Assembly (NCBI GenBank): GCA_900175165.2
Contig: FWWN02000237.1
Location: 1-39,705 of the forward strand
DNA: 39,705 bases
Direction of reading: 5' to 3'
Source of the DNA: Rhizomucor pusillus
Taxonomy: Eukaryota; Mucoromycota; Mucoromycetes; Mucorales; Lichtheimiaceae
Shown here: positions 1 through 10,130 of the stretch, in pieces
How positions within the stretch are numbered: the first letter of the stretch is position 1
Layout of the letters: each line of letters opens with the position of its first letter
Made by a program: the position numbers and the translations under genes
Notes under the pieces: generated by a model
The model's database searches: none
What the model saw: only the letters and a program-made list of their open reading frames with translations
Told to the model about the DNA's origin: nothing

Positions 1-721
1 CATTGGCTCGGCCTAGGACGTATGCTGTTGCAAAAAGGTGTAAAGGGTATCATGAAAAGAAAATGGTGGTTGATGAGTGTTGTTTTTATGCTGGCGGTAA
101 GACGTGGTTGACGAAGCGGGCAGTGTCGTTGATGCTAGCGCATTTCAAAAGTCGGCTTTGGACGTGGGCGTCAGTCTCCAACAAGACCTCATTGGTAAAG
201 TTACCCGACAATGTACATGCGTGACGAGGTCCCGCAGATCCGCCCGGATGCCACAGCAGCATATAAGCAAGTGCTGCTGTGTATGGACTTACGCTGCACA
301 AAATAATACTGCATCAATAGTCGCACCTGAAGCAAACTAAGGTCGATCCACGCGACACCAAAACGTGGGCTCGAGTAAGTATGCGTCGACCAGTAGCTTT
401 TGCTTATGCTATTGCAGTAAGGTTTTGTATCTTATTGCTCTCTGAATGTTATTTATCTGGCTCAAGTTCATGGCCATTTTCATTTAATTGGCCCAGGTTA
501 GCTCAGCGGGCTCAATAATTTTGGCGCCTGCCCCATTTTCAAAAATTTGACCCAAACGTATTGGCCTGCCCAAATTTAAGTTCCAACGCGGGTAGCTCAT
601 CCTAGGCCACACACAACTTCGCCCTGATTTTCGCGGCCACCTTAGATACCGATAGAATGTGTCTAATTGATAATTACTTCAGGCATTTTCTCGAAAAAAT
701 ACGTTGCCATGATGGTAACTT
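1..721. other. Intergenic, no gene seen
   Basis: I see no convincing gene. Open frames on both strands are short, lack family resemblance and overlap each other. A stretch near 497-512 resembles a tRNA A-box but no B-box or cloverleaf follows. The part next to position 722 is the 3' flank of the ferritin gene on the minus strand. Confidence 0.5.
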
Positions 722-1346
722 TTAATGCTCTTTGGAAGGAAATTTGCTATCAAACTCTCTATACAATCCACTGGTCTGGAGTACTTGAGAAGCATTTGTG
801 TATATATCTTGTACTGCCGCTTCTTCTTCCAGCTGCTCGTTGACAAACCACTGGAGTAGATTGTCTGATGTCCAATCCTCCTCTCGTCTCGCTTGCGAGA
901 CCAATTTATGGATCCGGCGACTATTCTCCTGCTCGTTCTCAACAGCACACTTCCTACAGCACAGACGTGAGCAAAATTTTCACAGACATACCCTTCGTTT
1001 TTCTGTCTGATTGTACTACATACCAAGCATCGGCTGGAGTCTTAAAGTCAAAGGATTGCTTAGGATCTACATTCCGTATCAAGGCACCTTTGGCGCGTCG
1101 CTTAACAATGTGATCAAAGATACGCAGTGCATGATCCCGCTCTTCATCCGAATGTGTGCGGCACCAGGTCGCGCTTCCCGGCAGCTCTTGGTCGTGGAAC
1201 CACAGTGACATTGACAAGTACAAATTTGACGCGTTCAGCTCTTGATTTGCTTGCTCGATAAGACCATTCAGCATCGTATCCGATATTTGCATTGCTGGTC
1301 TGGCGGACAAGCTGCGAAGTATCAGTTTTGATCTGGCTGCCAGCAT
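722..1346 (-). CDS. Ferritin, bacterial (FtnA-like) type, possible mitochondrial presequence
   Basis: Ferritin is an iron-storage protein whose subunits oxidise Fe(II) at a ferroxidase centre and form a hollow shell. Two exons, 1346-1024 and 953-722, with a 70-bp GTATGT...TAG intron, give 184 aa. Residues matching the E. coli FtnA pattern are visible: QELN near residue 35, then SDEERDH in helix B, NEQE early in exon 2 and NEQLEEE in helix D. The first ATG of this reading gives an N-termin rich in Arg, Leu and Ser (MLAARSKLILRSLSARPA), which resembles a mitochondrial targeting peptide; that localisation is inference. The open frame extends further upstream but without similarity. Family identity is clear from the four-helix motifs; oligomer form cannot be judged. 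Confidence 0.9.
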
Positions 1347-2149
1347 TTTTCTTTTGTTATTCGAGAGAGTGAGAGCGGGGGTTGGAAGGAAATATGGAAA
1401 AGAAAAAGATAAAAGTGGGTAGAACGTTTTCTTGATCGCGCTGTCAAATTGCATGGGTTTTTCTGCAAATGATTACATGTATGGTTATTTCAAGTCTCCA
1501 AAGGTTATAGCCTTAAACGTACAGAATATTACATCATCAGCATATTGGAAGTTCCATGTTCGATCGAAGAATGTATACATATCGTTCCATTTCTCCATTA
1601 ACTTTCATTATCTGTCTACTGTTGTGCATGTTCTATATTTTATCCAAGCTGTTCATTTGTCTGCATATTGTCACGGCACTTCCTTTTTGAAGGTGTTGTT
1701 TTCAGGTGGGATAGAGTAACAATGTCATTGCTACCAAATAGCCGCAAGGCTCACACGTTTCATTCATGTAGATAGATTCTTAAAGTCAGTCTTTCGTTAC
1801 TGTTGAGAGCGCGACAGGTCATAACCCTTGTTGTTCAGCTTCACTTGCATGTATTATTAATACACGCCTTTGTATATTTTGAATGTGAACTCGCGAGCAT
1901 CAAAAGGTTCGAGAATGGCGCAGCTGCAGTGATTGATGTGGGAAAGTCAAAAGGGTACGCTGCGGATATTGAGTTTTCTGCCAGTATTTGTAATCAGGGA
2001 TCGGCTTTGACGACGAAGCTTGCCAAAAGGAGTAATAAGACGAGGCAGTGCGCAATCTGACGCATTTGTCAGCAGCGATCTCTAGAAAAAGCAAAACTCG
2101 TTAAACATCGCTCTTTTTTCCCCGCGCTGACATTTTTTTTTCCAACGAT
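1347..2149. other. Intergenic, promoters of ferritin (-) and bZIP gene (+)
   Basis: An 85-codon open frame at 1803-2060 on the plus strand, and others on the minus strand, show no recognisable domain and no splice continuation, so I leave them unannotated. The region is AT-rich near the ferritin start and becomes pyrimidine-rich just before the bZIP start codon. Confidence 0.45.
2057..2072. promoter_or_regulatory. Inverted repeat upstream of bZIP gene, possible bZIP site
   Basis: The sequence CTGAC, six bases, GTCAG lies 78 bp before the bZIP start codon. TGAC is a typical bZIP half-site, so autoregulation by the downstream gene is conceivable, but the six-base spacing is wider than the usual palindrome. 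This is inference only. Confidence 0.25.
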
Positions 2150-2869
2150 ATGTCTTCTTCCGTGTACGATCCATTTCTTGAGGCTCTTGCTTACGATACT
2201 CCTGCCTTGACAACCCTGTCTGACGTCCCCTCTTCAGCAGACGACGAGCTTGCACTTTGGGTAAATATGACAACTTTATTGGCTCTGCCAATTTTTTCTT
2301 AAAACTTATGCTTCCTCAAGAGCAACGCACGTTTTACGTTTGACGCGATACCCGGTTCAGCTTTGCGGGATAGTCCCAAAGAATCTGAACAGCTGCTGCA
2401 AATAACGAACGACGAGTGGACGAGTTTACTGTCCATCGCGCCGGTTGAGTCTACTACCGAACAGCAGAAGCAACAAGAACGACAGTCTTCTGTCAGACCG
2501 ATACTTCCAAAACTGGACCCCAAGATACCGCTGCCGTTAGCCATATCTCCGATATCTCCCTCAACAATTACAACACCCAACAGCACCAACAGCAACAAAG
2601 ATCGCAAACGCTCAGCTGAAGATCTCGATAAAGAGCAGGACAAACGCCGGCGGAACACTGCAGCTAGCGCACGTTTTCGCGCAAAAAAGAAAATGCGGGA
2701 ACAAGCCATGCAAAAAACTGTGCTTGAAATGACCGAAAAATCTGAACAATTGACGGAACGCGTAAAGTCTTTGGAGCAAGAAATCAAATGGCTTCGTACC
2801 CTTCTTTTGGAGAAACAAGAAAACAACAATACTGCTGATGGAACCAAACTCTCCTCTTCATCTTCATGA
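2150..2869 (+). CDS. bZIP transcription factor, CYS-3/MetR/Zip1-like
   Basis: A sequence-specific transcription factor expected in the nucleus. Exons 2150-2260 and 2321-2869, with a 60-bp intron, give 219 aa. The basic region lies at about residues 145-164 (RRRNTAASARFRAKKK), followed by a leucine-zipper coiled coil to about residue 201. This basic-region wording is characteristic of the fungal sulphur and amino-acid regulators CYS-3, MetR and S. pombe Zip1. The N-terminal half is rich in Ser, Pro and Gln and looks like a disordered activation region. The start is the first ATG in exon 1, after a pyrimidine tract. Target pathway (sulphur assimilation or stress) is inferred from the family only; no sulphur gene lies nearby. 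Confidence 0.9.
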
Positions 2870-3496
2870 TGATCATGAATCCTCCTACCATGTACATTTA
2901 GCCTTCATATTCGAACTTATATCGCTCTTCGTTTACATGTTTATATTCCCAATCTTCTCGCTACTATTTCATATGCCCGTCCCCCGTTTTCTTATCAACG
3001 TTATGCTCGTTTCGTTACGTGTATGCTCACTGTCAATGCATTGACTCTAACAAAATTTTTATGTACTCGCTTTTTGCAATCAAATAATGATGGTAATAAT
3101 AATAAGAAGATCTTCCTCATTAACTATTTTTCCTTGTGATATAGAAGCTTAGTTACAAAGTACGTTGTTGGATACTCGCTGTAAAGCAGGTACGCGCTAG
3201 TAACACCTCTTTTTCTTTTTCTGCATAACCGCCACTGCAAAGGCCCAGGTACGCACGTGGCACGATGATGATTCAAATTCGGAAATGATTTTACCGACGG
3301 TGGCACCACTACACTACGTTGATTACAAATAACCACAGGCACGCCGCTGCATAAACCCCAATTTACACCAAGTACGGGTACTATTATTCGAACAAGTACA
3401 TGCTTTGTCAAAGTTGACAAAGATCTTTGTCAGCATAGCGAGAACCGTGCGCACGGACATTTATGGCCTGTTTCCGACAATGCCGCGCCCTCTGCC
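2870..3496. other. Intergenic, 3' flank of bZIP gene and promoter of dioxygenase
   Basis: A 98-codon minus-strand open frame at 3124-3420 has no recognisable features and I do not call it. The region contains the phased TTTGTCA/TGACAAA motif cluster listed separately. Confidence 0.5.
3404..3432. promoter_or_regulatory. Three phased palindromic 7-mers upstream of dioxygenase
   Basis: TTTGTCA (3404-3410), TGACAAA (3415-3421) and TTTGTCA (3426-3432) alternate in orientation with four-base spacers, so centres are 11 bp apart, about one helical turn. They lie 65 bp before the first in-frame ATG of the dioxygenase gene. The arrangement looks like a multimeric transcription-factor site. The last copy continues as TTTGTCAGCA, which also occurs upstream of the bZIP gene at 2065-2074. 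Confidence 0.4.
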
Positions 3497-4766
3497 ATGT
3501 TTGTCTTTAAAAGATATTCCACAGTCCGCAAACTAGCAACAGCTGCTTGTTTGTCCAACAACATGACAAAGGCACCAGTGTTCTACATTTCTCACGGAGG
3601 TGAATTGCAAACTACCTCCAGCATTGACTAGCTGCCAGTGCTCACACAGACTTGTTTAGGTCCTACGCTTCTCGAAGATAAGGAGAAACCAGGCGAATTT
3701 TACACCTGGTTTGGAAAATATCTCAAACAGGAAATAAAACCAAGTGCCATTGTCATTATCAGCGCCCACTGGCAAGGCACCGGCAAAAATGGAGTATTCG
3801 GTACGGTTTGATGATTTAAATATGTTTAGAAGAAAAAGCTACATAATATTCGTCTACTTGTAGTTGATACATCCGAAAAGCCAGATCTGATTTATGACTT
3901 TTACAACTTTCCTCAACGATTCTACGAGCAGAAATGGGATCAACAAGGCTCTCCTCTAGTTGCCGAGCGCGTCATTGGCTTACTCAAGAAGGTACATATT
4001 TTTCCTCTCGTTTACAAATCTGTGTCTAAAACGGGGTGCTGCTAGGCAGGGATCAACGCTGAAGGTCAAAAGTACGGAAACGACCACGGTGTATGGGTTC
4101 CCTTGAAACGCGCCATGGAATCGAACAAGGAAATCCCCATCGTTGAAGTATCCACTTTTGCACACGAAGACATGTCCTCTCACGTAAAAATGGGCGAAGC
4201 CTTGGCTCCACTGAGGTACCAGTCGACCCACATTCAGAGTTGTTCGTATCACGCTCCTCATCACTGATATATTGCGTCATTAGAGACGAGAACATCGTCA
4301 TCATCGGAAGTGGCAGTGCTGTGCACAACTTGCGGACGCTTTGGGCATATGCGCAGAGACCGTCGCCGCAATTTGTAATTGATTTTGACAAGGAAATGGA
4401 GAAATATGCTTGCGATTTAACGGTAAGATGAAAACAAGGTCAAAAAATATGTGGAGCTGGATTGCCTGATTATCTCGTATTAGGGTGATGCTCGCAAAAA
4501 AGCTTCGACCACGCTTTGCAATCATCCAGATTTCCGTGCAAGCCATCCAACAGCTGAGGTAAGTGTGTGACAATTTACAGTAGCTCACATACTTTAGCTG
4601 ATACATTTCTTCACAGCACTTGGTACCTTTCCACGTTGCTTTAGGAGCTGCAGGAGACCATCAAGGTCACAAATTGCTGGAAGCATACTTTTCAACGTTA
4701 TCTTGGGCCTCATACGGTTTTGGATTACCAAAAGATACCAAGTTTCCTAAATATATCTCTTCATAA
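3497..4766 (+). CDS. DODA-type extradiol aromatic ring-opening dioxygenase
   Basis: A LigB-superfamily enzyme that cleaves catechol rings (the group including 4,5-DOPA dioxygenase and YgiD), using a non-haem metal. Seven exons: 3497-3599, 3660-3800, 3864-3991, 4046-4215, 4284-4422, 4484-4558, 4617-4766, giving 301 aa. Conserved histidine motifs are visible: SHGGP (His33), SAHW (His71), NDHG (His138), VHNL (His195) and PFHVALGAAGD (His258). By analogy with YgiD, His33, His71 and His258 are likely metal ligands and His195 catalytic. An in-frame ATG at 3563 would give 279 aa, the usual family length. The longer start adds an Arg/Lys/Ala-rich N-termin that could be a mitochondrial presequence. 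The natural substrate in fungi is unknown. The gene converges on SND1 with 160 bp between stops. Confidence 0.9.
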
Positions 4767-4926
4767 CGAATCAACAGAGTGGCTTTGATGTACTGTGGGT
4801 TTTGTAGTTTTGTTCGTTTAAATAGCATTGGAAAATAACTTGTTCAAAGGATCCCATCATACGACAACAAAGCCAGCTTTTGCATGGAGTTTTCAAAAGT
4901 CAATTGTAGAAGGCAGCAGAGACTAA

Positions 4927-7900
4927 TTACAATGGCTGATCACCCACGCTAGGATCGCCGTATTCAAAGAGACCAAGCTACAAAGGTTTCAATGATTTAG
5001 AGCACAGTCTTGCGGTAAATAGCGTGCGATCGGTAACTTACTCGTTCCCTTCTGGCGGCCTCCTGAGCTTCTTGCAAAGCCTTGATGATGGATTGGTTGC
5101 CAGTCACATAGCGAGCTTTCGTGTCGACAAGTGCCCGACCATCACGGACCATCTCAAGGTTCAAGCTTGCCTCAGCGCTCGCAGAGCTGGATGGATCGTA
5201 AAGAGTAAGGGACAGGACGTTACCGTCACGACCATCGATGTTGGCGACAAGCTGTTTTCCTGCTGTCAGATCCTTCAGACGCTCCAGCGATTCCTCGCCG
5301 TAATCCTGGTCAAGTGAGGGGCACTTTACAAAGGACAAGATGACTTCTTGAGCTTGTGGCTTCAGGGATTTGAACTGGTCAGGAAGAGGCTGGATGCGAG
5401 ACGTTGGCAGCGTTTCAGACTAAGGAGAGAGGCAGCAGTTAGAAATCTTGCACACGTCGCTGACAGCTTTGCTCTCTGTTTCTATCACTTACGTTGCCGT
5501 AATCGATGTATAAAACTTCTACACCTTCTGACGAAACCCGTCGAACTTTTGCTCTGTACCAACTGTCATCTTCTGTGAACTTGGCGCTGACAAGATCGCC
5601 AACGCGAGGACGATGTGGTCCAGCGCCGCTGCGACTGTTTTGGTAATGCGACAGCTCGGCCATAAGCCGTTCTAGTTTGCGGACATCCTCGTTTACAACC
5701 TGCACGTAGAAGCGGGAACCGCTCAGGTACTCGGACACGACCACGTCAATGTACTCTCGTCTCGGACCGGCCGCGACCTTTTCCTCTTCGACTGCGCCAG
5801 CTGTTTCCTGCTCCACCACAGCGGCTGATTCCTTCCACAGACCTTTCTTGGCATCGCGTGCGGATCTTTCAGCAGCAAAGAGCTGGCTAGAGTATTGTGA
5901 TTCGCTTGCAGAATACTCGTGGATGGTGGCGTAACCGTGTTCCAACAAAGATACCGCCAAGTTTTGGCCATTGATGAACAAGGAACCGATAAATGAACCG
6001 GTCTTGTCGACATTTTCAACCTCGATTTCCACCTAGAGCAAGTCTTAGCAACGCAGCAATCCATTACTGTAGATCAATAAGGGATATTTACATCACGCTG
6101 TAAGCATCGATCAACAACATATTGCTGTGCTTCGAGACCGTAAGGCTCCGACTTGTCCTCGGGCGTACGACCAACCTTTGGTGCACGGATACCGGCCAAG
6201 ACAAACGTCAAACGGCAATTTTCTTTGGGTACCCACAAGAACAAACGCGACCCATTTGCGACGTGGTCCACAACAGCGCTTTGTCTGTTGGATCGTTTCA
6301 AAAATGTCAAAAATTGGCGAGATTTGGCTGCACTCTACGTTTTGCAAAGAAAAAAAAAAGGTCTGAGTATGAGAAAACGAAAAAGCAAAAGAGAAAGTTA
6401 TGGTAGTAATCCGTTTTACCTCAGAAGCATCGACAATTCTGATTGTTGGCTGCTCCTTGTTGCTGTGAACTCCCTTCTGTGCTTCCTGCGCTCTATATGA
6501 ACATAGTCAATATCTTGAAGCAGCAACATACTCCCCTATCGTTGCTTGGACATACTTTTGCTCAGACAGTAACAATTGATCGTAGCAGTGAGAGCGGTTG
6601 TCATCATCTTTTCTGTGACGGATGACGGTTGCAAGTCCTCGTTCAACCAATTGTTGAGCAATGTTGCTATTCCGTTAAATGCACGGTTGAGTTTTTTCCC
6701 TCTGTGTATATGGTCAAAATTGATAACACGTACGCGTTGCCGACGGTAACAGTGGCACAATCCTTGGCTTCAAAGCCATCCTGTGCTGGTTTGTGGTAAT
6801 CAATAACGACATGGACCTGCTTGCCGATCAATTTCTTTCGCAGAAACTCTCTGGCCTCGAACTGGTATCCAGTTTCCTTGATATCTCTTGACTTTGCACT
6901 AGATCCAGGTGCAGTGCTTCCAACTCCTCTTCAAAGTTCCATGTACACATGTTAGTCCTTAAACTCTGCATATCAACTTTTGAAATTTACCTCGGCGCTT
7001 GCTTTATGCTAGCGAACTGTAGCTTTCTTTCTTGGCCGCTCTTTGTTTTGACGAGAATAGTATCGCCAGTCAGGATTTTGACAACCTATTACTCAGATAG
7101 TATGAGTATACTATGCATGCCCTACTTGACCAGAGTAGCATTACCTGTGCATCAAACTCTGAAGCGTTTGTCTTTTCCTTTCCAACAAAGTCTTGCCACA
7201 GTCTAATTCGTTTCTCCTTTGCAGATCTGCCTTTCTTCAATATGCCGAATCTACTATTAAGTTATATATCTCTCTACTAACCTTTCAGCATTTCTGAGCG
7301 CCTGTGGGCCACCGGTAACAAGTGTGATACTCCAATCAACGCACTTTGCGTATCCGTTTGCTACCAACAGCTCGGCAATGTTGCCAGCAGGGTGCTTGAC
7401 GGAGCCAACGAAATTCTGGCCACCAGCCTGGCCTACGCCTTCCAAAATGATCTTTACACCTCGTTGCAACAAACGTGTCTCGACAAAGAATTTAGCTTCC
7501 TCTCCAAATGGTTCAGAGACATTCGGTTTATCGACTGGAGCATTGTCACGCTTGCAAGCTGGAGCCTTGATGCCGGACAAGAAAAGAGTGATGTACTGCT
7601 GCGACTTGTTAGGGAGCAGCAACAGAACGCGGAAGGTGGATCCATCGCGTACTTGCTCAATAATGGCTATTACGATGAAAATCAGTCATTTGTATCTGAC
7701 GGCCAGCAGCTGGGATCAGAAAACGTCCTAGTCAATTACCATCTAATGGCTGGCCCTTGTATTGATTCACAAAGGCACGGGCATCCCCTTCAAAATTGAA
7801 AGAGACCTGACGTGTGCCCTGAAAGTAGTAGATCAATGGATGTCAATGCAAGGTGATATCATCCACACGGATCACAAACACAAACCTTTTCGTCAGGATT

Positions 7901-8422
7901 CCACATACCGCGTTTGGCATCCTTTGCACTATCCTCCAATGCATGCAGCTTGTCCAGCAAATCCTCATATTCCTCTTCAGGTCCTCGTGCTTTGCCTTCG
8001 CGTACTTTAAGCCAGCCCTCCTTCAGGCCCAGCTCGGCCACGTCGTCGCCGTTTGCCAAGATAATCCGGCCATACTCGCGCGGAGGCTGCGTTGTAGTGA
8101 CCGTGTACTCTGGGACGAACGTAACTTCCTTGCCTACCACGAGTTTACGCAGAAACTCTCGAGATCCAAATGCAAAAGGCTGGTGTCCGCCACCACCATA
8201 AGTAAATGTCAATGTCACTGTCACGTTTCACGCAGATTTGCAGCTTTTTCTCACCTCGTCATCTCGGTCCTTGTTTCCGAGTCTCGGCGCCTGGACGTTT
8301 GAAAGCGCTAAAAGTCGCTCTGCAGGAGGACCGTTTGGACGCGGCTTTCCGCGTAAAATAACTGTATCGCCCGATAAGACGTTTTTAACAACGGCCTTGT
8401 GCACTGGTTGGGCCTGGACCAT
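4927..8422 (-). CDS. SND1: Tudor-SN, staphylococcal nuclease domain-containing protein 1
   Basis: Tudor-SN is a cytoplasmic RNA-binding protein with roles in RNA decay, RNA silencing complexes, stress granules and transcription co-activation. Thirteen exons in consistent phase: 8422-8255, 8179-7886, 7818-7740, 7666-7282, 7226-7145, 7085-6991, 6928-6734, 6666-6556, 6492-6420, 6334-6092, 6032-5493, 5419-5042, 4977-4927, giving 897 aa, the normal family length. Four SN-like domains fill about residues 1-660, with motifs such as REFLRK, YGRI and ERLVANGYAKC-type strings. The Tudor core is at about 719-755 (DDSWYRAKV...YIDYGN), and a final partial SN domain closes the protein. Start chosen at MVQAQPVHKAVV, the first ATG. 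The 12 introns are short, and all inferred junctions restore family similarity. Confidence 0.93.
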
Positions 8423-8943
8423 GGTATATATACACAACAGAAAAGAACAAGAGTTACAAGTTTCTCTATGCGTGTCTGAGTCTTGCTGTCATCCTCGCCC
8501 CATTTAAACCAATGGCTGAATGGCACGGATGGGCGTCAAATCCCCGCTGTGTTAAATAACAGTTGCGTTACACGATCATACTACTTTATCATTGTGTACT
8601 GCCAAAATGTCTATTATTCACCGAATATTCCTATATTTATTTATTATAATGCCTACAAGCACTTTCTCGATTCGCTTCGCTACCTGCGCGTGGTTCGCTG
8701 AAGCTCATGGCTGATCCGAATCGCTAGAATAACTCACTTGGTCTTCATAAACGTCCATTCTCCGGCGGTGTTGCATCCGCTTCGCTTCCGCCGTCGAATT
8801 GCGGTTTATTCAGACCCGCGCTCGCAAGTACTGGTGGGAGATATAACATAAACGCTTTTTTTTTTCTTTCCTGTCTGCCCCCTCCAGATCCCTGTTCCTG
8901 CGGAGGGCTGCCCGTTCAATCAACATATGGAATATGCATCAAG
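8423..8943. other. Intergenic between SND1 promoter and Helitron relic
   Basis: No gene seen. It holds the 5' flank of SND1 (TATA-like run directly before the ATG), a poly-T tract near 8859, a small stem (CGGCGG at 8763 with CCGCCG at 8788), and short related strings ending in CGCTTCGCT. I could not identify a convincing Helitron terminus here. Confidence 0.4.
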
Positions 8944-10130
8944 TTAGTTCAGAATTTCTTTATAAACTATATTGCGGGTGGTGTTTGCCATGAGGGCACT
9001 GTGCATAACTGCAACAGTCTCGCGAAAAGCGAGCTCGCCATCATCTTCAGAGGTATGCGGAGGAGATGGTGGGAAGAAAACGGTGATATTCTCAGGTGAA
9101 GTCGCTCTAGAAAGCGCTACATATAGCTGTCCGTGCGAAAACACCGGTGTAGGCAAACAGATGGTGATTCTATCAAGTGTTTGACCTTGACTTTTGTTGA
9201 TGGTCATAGCGAAAGGCATTCTGACAGGAAATTGATGTCTGAAGAAACGGAACTGAAGCTCTTCAGACTCAAAGGAGTAAATGGTTATGCGTGGTATATA
9301 TACAATACGACCTAAGCATTAAGACATACGATCGTGAGATTATGTACTTATTAAAAAACTTGTATTTAAATTCATCGTTTACCTGCATGATGGCCTATGA
9401 TGATCTCTGTTTCTATAAGATTTGGAATGAAACGGCGGCAGAGTAGTCTCGTACCGTTGCATAAGCCTTCCTCCGGCGAAAGATTCACGATGAGCATAAC
9501 AGGCAAGCCGGATTTCAGATCAAGTCGATGCGGGCATGTTTGACAGTTTCAGTGAGTTGAGGTACTCGCAGGATATGTCTCAGCATCGCCTTCTTCTGAT
9601 ATTATCTCTTCAGTAGAAAGATAGGTATGTGTTTCGCCGGGAAACAGCGCAGTTCGTCCTCCGTTGATTTCGTTTGCTGTCTTGTTTAAGGTGCAGAGAA
9701 TTGCTGGGTTACCAATGACATCGAAAACTTAGGGAACTATGTTGATCAGATTGTCGGGATATCAAGGGAAAGGCTGTATGAATGAGCTCTTCTAACGTAT
9801 TTGCTACGCGATATCATTGTTGAGGTAATTGTATCCAATCGGTTGTGCCTTGAACCGGAGGCTCGTCTCCTTCCAATTCGTAGGAGAGCTGCAGTTGTAT
9901 TCCGATTATGATTATGAAGCTGTCGAACGCGTACGTTTACAGTGAGAGGCATTCTAAAGATATGCTGCCTGAGCTGCAACGACTTTAGAGATGCCCGGAT
10001 AACTGCGTTCTTGTTTCCATGCTTAATAACCGGTAGGGTCTGCCGGAAATCGCCCCGAAGAGGACAACTTTGCCTCTGAAAGGAACACTTCCTAAATTTT
10101 CGTCGACAGTAATGTCCATATTTTCATGTA
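8944..10130 (-). mobile_element. Helitron relic: decayed PIF1-like helicase C-terminus
   Basis: Minus-strand fragments read in order as the C-terminal half of a Helitron RepHel helicase: GGDFRQTLPVI near 10040, EGDEPPVQGTTDWIQLP near 9870, LNKTANEIN and LFPGETHTYLS near 9640-9690, then LKSGLPVMLIV and GLCNGTRLL near 9440-9520. The final block is VYIPRITIYS, PFAMTINKSQGQTL and HGQLYVALSRAT, ending at a stop at 8944. The last block (about 9311-8944) is intact. Upstream there are at least three frame changes and one stop. A 71-bp GT-AG intron at 9312-9382 restores the reading between HHAG and RIVYIP. Walker A and the Rep nuclease part are absent, so the copy is truncated and non-functional. Confidence 0.85.

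Noticed and set aside
497..512. tRNA A-box-like string
   Set aside because: No matching B-box or foldable cloverleaf within the next 100 bases.
1803..2060. 85-codon plus-strand open frame in the ferritin-bZIP intergenic region
   Set aside because: No domain, no signal typical of a gene start, and a competing frame on the other strand; it is likely chance.
3124..3420. 98-codon minus-strand open frame upstream of the dioxygenase
   Set aside because: Composition is random-looking and it overlaps the putative promoter motif; no family resemblance.
8724..8793. Candidate Helitron 3' terminus: small GC-rich stem at 8763-8793 followed on the minus strand by CTAG at 8724-8727
   Set aside because: The stem is too short and sits about 35 bases from CTAG, whereas Helitron hairpins lie about 10-12 bases from the CTRR end; the base after CTAG is C, not T.
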